DNA of 14,345 nt from NCBI GenBank assembly GCA_036655775.1, contig JAVVPL010000049.1:1-14345 (forward strand), given 5' to 3'. The notes under the pieces are model-generated. The model was given only the letters and a program-made list of their open reading frames with translations. It was not told the origin of the DNA and ran no database searches. Shown piece by piece: positions 13,470-14,345 of this stretch (position 1 is its first letter; the number at the start of each line of letters is the position of its first letter). The DNA is from JAVVPL01 sp036655775. GTDB taxonomy: Bacteria > Bacteroidota > Bacteroidia > Bacteroidales > P3. The translations under genes were made by a program, and so were the position numbers.

Positions 13470-14345
13470 ATGAATATAACAAACTATCTTAAGAAATTTT
13501 TTGCAGAAAATAATGTAGAAGCTGCAATTCCAAGTTTAGGCGTTTTTTACCTAGAAAACAAAGACAGTTCTCCTGTACATACTATTTTATTTAAGGAAAA
13601 GTTACCCAAAAGCAAAGTTTTTTTAAATTTTGTCGCTTTTGAGGAAAATTTAACAGAGCAAGAAGCCTTAGATGCAATTGAAACCTGGGTAAAAGGTATT
13701 CTAAAAGAATTAAAAGCCTCTGGTTTGGTTAATATACCCAATTTGGGAACTTTTGAAATTGTGGAAGGTAAAGTTGAATTTTATCCTTCGCCAGATCAAT
13801 TTACGGCCGATGATGTTTTCGGTTTGGAAAATCAAGAAACAGACAATAAGGAAGAAGAGATCGAAAAGAAAAAAGTTACAAATTCTCAAGTTCCTTCAAT
13901 CAAAATGAGTAAAAAAACAAAACGTCATATCGTTTTATACATAGCGATTGTGTTGATTGCCATATTGGTAGTATGGCTTTTGTTGCCTTATATCAATACG
14001 TTTATTTCCAAAGCTTCTTCTCCTAAAGCTCCTGTTGAGATAAATTTAGGTGAACCTCAAGCCGATCCAACATTTTTGTCTGGTGAAAATGATTCTAATG
14101 AGCCTACCATGGACACTAAAGCCGAAGATGAAGTAATTGCGCAAGCAGTTATAGAAGGTGAAAAAAATAAAAGAATACAAAATTCTGTACCAACGCAAAA
14201 AAAATCGGTTTCAGAGGTTCAAAATACACAAACTCGAAAAGTGGAATCCTCACATCCTGCAGCCGTAAACAAAACGCCTGCAAATAAGGTACAAGCAAGC
14301 AAAACAACTCCTTCGGCTTTGCGCTATTATATTATAGCAGATGCT
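13470..14345 (+). CDS. Membrane protein with HU-CCDC81-like N-terminus and start of a probable SPOR domain (3' partial)
   Basis: The frame is open from the ATG at 13470 to the window end, giving 292 residues without a stop codon. Residues 1-110 resemble the tandem prokaryotic HU-CCDC81 domains: LKKFFAENNVEAAIPSLGVF (7-26) and, in the second unit, LNFVAFEENLTEQEALDAIE (52-71) and ASGLVNIPNLGTFEI (83-97). An acidic/basic stretch precedes one transmembrane helix at about 153-173 (IVLYIAIVLIAILVVWLLLP). A Ser/Lys/Asn/Gln-rich linker (about 180-283) then leads to RYYIIADA, the typical first strand of a SPOR domain, which binds septal peptidoglycan. The positive-inside pattern (KMSKKTKRH before the helix) puts the HU part in the cytoplasm and the linker and SPOR part in the periplasm. 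The SPOR call rests on eight residues and on knowledge of such fusions in Bacteroidetes. Confidence 0.8.
   Translation, partial: MNITNYLKKFFAENNVEAAIPSLGVFYLENKDSSPVHTILFKEKLPKSKVFLNFVAFEENLTEQEALDAIETWVKGILKELKASGLVNIPNLGTFEIVEGKVEFYPSPDQFTADDVFGLENQETDNKEEEIEKKKVTNSQVPSIKMSKKTKRHIVLYIAIVLIAILVVWLLLPYINTFISKASSPKAPVEINLGEPQADPTFLSGENDSNEPTMDTKAEDEVIAQAVIEGEKNKRIQNSVPTQKKSVSEVQNTQTRKVESSHPAAVNKTPANKVQASKTTPSALRYYIIADA

Overview
The window is an AT-rich (roughly two-thirds A+T by eye) chromosomal segment from a member of the Bacteroidetes, most likely Bacteroidales. This rests on several points. The gene order is tRNA-Trp, secE, nusG, rplK, rplA, rplJ, rplL, rpoB, rpoC, then a DUF3467 gene. 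RpoB and RpoC have Bacteroidetes-type lengths and inserts, and the TAnnTTTG promoter elements are of the Bacteroidetes kind. Most genes lack Shine-Dalgarno sequences and have A-rich start contexts. The last gene encodes an HU-CCDC81/SPOR-type protein typical of this phylum. The species cannot be named from the sequence alone.

Layout. Positions 1-60 are the 3' part of a tRNA-Trp. Positions 80-11803 are a same-strand translation and transcription block: secE (Sec translocase), nusG (elongation factor), rplK and rplA (ribosomal L11 and L1), rplJ and rplL (L10 and L7/L12 stalk), rpoB and rpoC (RNA polymerase beta and beta'), and a small DUF3467 gene only 5 nt after rpoC. A strong symmetrical terminator that overlaps the DUF3467 stop codon closes the block. 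The only long interruption is the 140-nt rplL-rpoB gap. It holds a 16-bp hairpin and a second small hairpin followed by T-rich DNA, which looks like an attenuator or processing region that sets ribosomal protein versus polymerase output. rpoB itself starts at TTG. Hairpins with the same GTGAAAAC sequence lie before rplK and before rplA and may be L1 autoregulation sites.

After the terminator come a deoxynucleoside kinase with its own TATATTTG -7 element, kdsB (CMP-Kdo synthetase for lipopolysaccharide) with a TATCTTTG -7 element, and the start of a membrane protein. This last protein has an N-terminal HU-like region, one transmembrane segment, a low-complexity linker and the beginning of a probable SPOR domain; it is cut by the window end.

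Everything identified is on the + strand. Most of the window is conserved housekeeping DNA and no mobile element, CRISPR array or defence system was seen. The points most worth following are regulatory (rplL-rpoB gap, GTGAAAAC hairpins, TTG start) and the two poorly understood proteins (DUF3467 and HU/SPOR).
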